Assembly (NCBI RefSeq): GCF_023150065.1
Contig: NZ_JAKLLN010000002.1
Span: forward strand, 62,001 to 126,000
DNA: 64,000 nt
Source: Zoogloea sp.
GTDB lineage: Bacteria > Pseudomonadota > Gammaproteobacteria > Burkholderiales > Rhodocyclaceae
Reading direction: 5' to 3'
The translations under genes were made by a program, and so were the position numbers. Positions 60,878 to 64,000 of this stretch are shown piece after piece. Under the pieces are notes generated by a model that saw only the letters and a list, made by a program, of their open reading frames with translations, was not told the origin of the DNA and did no database searches. Each line of letters opens with the position of its first letter. Position 1 is the first letter of the stretch.

Positions 60878-61392
60878 AGCGCTGGTTGCCTTCGCCTGCT
60901 CTCAGCGTGAGTCTGATGCTGATGTGGCTGATGCTCAATGGAAGCGTGGAACCTGCCCACTGGCTGTTGGGCGGCGTTCTGGGCATCGTCGCTCCCCTTC
61001 TGTCCCGCCCCTTGCAGCCCCACGGCTATGCCGTGCTGCGCAAGCCCATGGCCTTGGTGCGCTTGCTGTGTTTTTCAGCGATCGAGATCGTTCGTTCCTG
61101 TATCAATGTAAGCCAGATTATCCTGATGCGCCGGGCTGTCCGGGTCAATTCCCAGTTCATCCGCGTGCCCCTTGATCTGAGGAGTCCTCATGGATTGGCC
61201 CTGCTGTCGTGCCTGATCAACACTACGCCGGGCACGGTGTGGGTGGATCTGCTGCCTGCGAAGCATGAACTGCTGCTTCATGTCTTCGATCTGCATAGTG
61301 AGGCTTGGTGGGTGGAGACCATCAAGACACGCTACGAACGCCCCATCATGGAGGTGTTCGAGCACCCTGTTTCCCGAGGAGAACTGTCATGA
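60874..61392 (+). CDS. phaE: Na+(K+)/H+ antiporter subunit E
   Basis: 172 residues. Membrane helices near the N-terminus ([38 protein letters not shown]) are followed by the MrpE block [42 protein letters not shown]. Overlaps subunit D by 4 bases and subunit F by 4 bases. Confidence 0.92.
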   Translation: MKRWLPSPALSVSLMLMWLMLNGSVEPAHWLLGGVLGIVAPLLSRPLQPHGYAVLRKPMALVRLLCFSAIEIVRSCINVSQIILMRRAVRVNSQFIRVPLDLRSPHGLALLSCLINTTPGTVWVDLLPAKHELLLHVFDLHSEAWWVETIKTRYERPIMEVFEHPVSRGELS

Positions 61393-61673
61393 CGACGGTC
61401 GCGCTGCTGTCGGCCGCGGTCTTTGTTGCCATGGCGTGCGTCGTGCTGGCCATGCTGCTCTGCACCGTGCGTCTGTTGCTCGGGCCGACCGCCCAGGACC
61501 GGGTTCTTGCGCTCGATACCCTGTGGATGTGTGTGATGCTCTTGAGTCTGGTTCTGGGCATCAGGGATGCCAGCCAGATTTATTTCGAGGCGGCCCTGAT
61601 GATTGCCCTGGTTGGGTTTGTTTCCACCATGGCCATGGCCAAGTTTTTGCTGCGCGGTGAGGTCATCGAATGA
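61389..61673 (+). CDS. phaF: Na+(K+)/H+ antiporter subunit F
   Basis: 94 residues with three membrane helices ([72 protein letters not shown]), the MrpF pattern. The true start is the ATG at 61389 overlapping subunit E; upstream in-frame starts lie inside subunit E. Confidence 0.92.
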   Translation: MTTVALLSAAVFVAMACVVLAMLLCTVRLLLGPTAQDRVLALDTLWMCVMLLSLVLGIRDASQIYFEAALMIALVGFVSTMAMAKFLLRGEVIE

Positions 61674-62029
61674 CGGGTGCCGAGAGCCTTTCCTGGTGGG
61701 CTGCGGTTCCGATCGCCCTCTTGCTGGTCTTGGGAGGTCTGGTCACGGTGATCGGGGCCCTTGGCCTCGTGCGACTACAGGATTTTTATCAGCGTATCCA
61801 CGGGCCAGCTATCGCCATCACCCTGGGGGCGGGCTGCATCCTGCTGGCTTCCATGCTCTACTTCACGCTGTCCCAGTCGCGCCTGGTGATTCATGAGGTC
61901 TTGATCAGCCTTTTCGTGCTGATGACTGCGCCCGTCGTGGCCATGTTGATCATGCGCGCCGGTGTTTACCGGGATCTGCGTAACCGATCGGAGCGTGCCG
62001 GGACTGGCGACACGTCCGCACCAGACTGA
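61670..62029 (+). CDS. phaG: Na+(K+)/H+ antiporter subunit G
   Basis: 119 residues with three membrane helices and the MrpG block [44 protein letters not shown]. Last gene of the antiporter operon. The order A(B)-C-D-E-F-G is complete. It converges with the hybrid kinase gene, 20 bases apart, with no clear terminator between. Confidence 0.92.
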   Translation: MTGAESLSWWAAVPIALLLVLGGLVTVIGALGLVRLQDFYQRIHGPAIAITLGAGCILLASMLYFTLSQSRLVIHEVLISLFVLMTAPVVAMLIMRAGVYRDLRNRSERAGTGDTSAPD

Positions 62030-62049
62030 GGTCGGATCCGTGCGGGCGG

Positions 62050-64000
<1,951 letters not shown>

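Overview
The window looks like chromosomal DNA of a high-GC betaproteobacterium. The arrangement miaB-ybeZ-ybeY-ybeX(corC)-lnt, the run glyQ-glyS-gmhB-plsC-ygjP-gloA, and a respiratory lactate operon fit the Rhodocyclales best (Azospira/Dechlorosoma-like). That placement is inference from gene content only. Nearly all space is coding, and no rRNA, CRISPR array, prophage or intact insertion sequence was seen.

Layout. 1-5090: the C-terminus of a YhdP/AsmA-like protein, a nitrilase-family amidase, tldD, an exported PilJ-N-domain protein and a small lipoprotein. 5093-5370: a frameshifted relic of a TRAP-transporter binding protein (dctP), followed by a TerC-family gene and a uspA gene. 6712-14332: a BaeSR-like two-component system divergent from a complete RND efflux operon (adaptor, pump, outer-membrane channel). 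14558-18698: an N-terminally short KdpD, a KdpE and the potassium transporter Kup, with no kdpFABC in view. Then aroG, convergent with fdhD. 20811-21311 is a non-coding stretch filled by an element with long terminal inverted repeats. 21312-27153: an ethanolamine module (AraC-type regulator, permease, eutB, eutC, TorF-like porin). 27227-30544: a ferredoxin-NADP reductase, a cold-shock-domain membrane protein, a stand-alone BLUF photoreceptor and a PAS-GAF-GGDEF diguanylate cyclase.

30769-39545 is a lactate module. The minus-strand operon lutA-lutC-lutB-dld-lctP encodes L-lactate oxidation (LutACB, also called LldEGF), an FAD/Fe-S D-lactate dehydrogenase and a lactate permease. The divergent gene is a FadR/LldR-type repressor. 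Two matches to the FadR-family operator lie in the divergent promoter region. A third, sharing 16 identical bases with the second, lies inside the next gene, a leucine-rich-repeat protein-kinase fusion (39578-40912) coupled to a 79-residue protein of unknown function. Short REP-like palindromes are scattered in and near the lactate operon.

41220-64000: tRNA-Met(CAT), the miaB-lnt operon, a TerB-like gene, a TrpB2-type enzyme, a Cache chemoreceptor, the glycyl-tRNA synthetase/gmhB/plsC cluster, a six-gene Mrp/Pha-type Na+(K+)/H+ antiporter operon with fused A and B subunits, and the C-terminal part of a hybrid histidine kinase that runs off the right edge.

Most promising for follow-up: the LRR-kinase pair with its embedded operator-like site, the BLUF/diguanylate cyclase pair, the inverted-repeat element at 20921-21289, the REP-like palindromes, and the short KdpD/KdpE/Kup operon.
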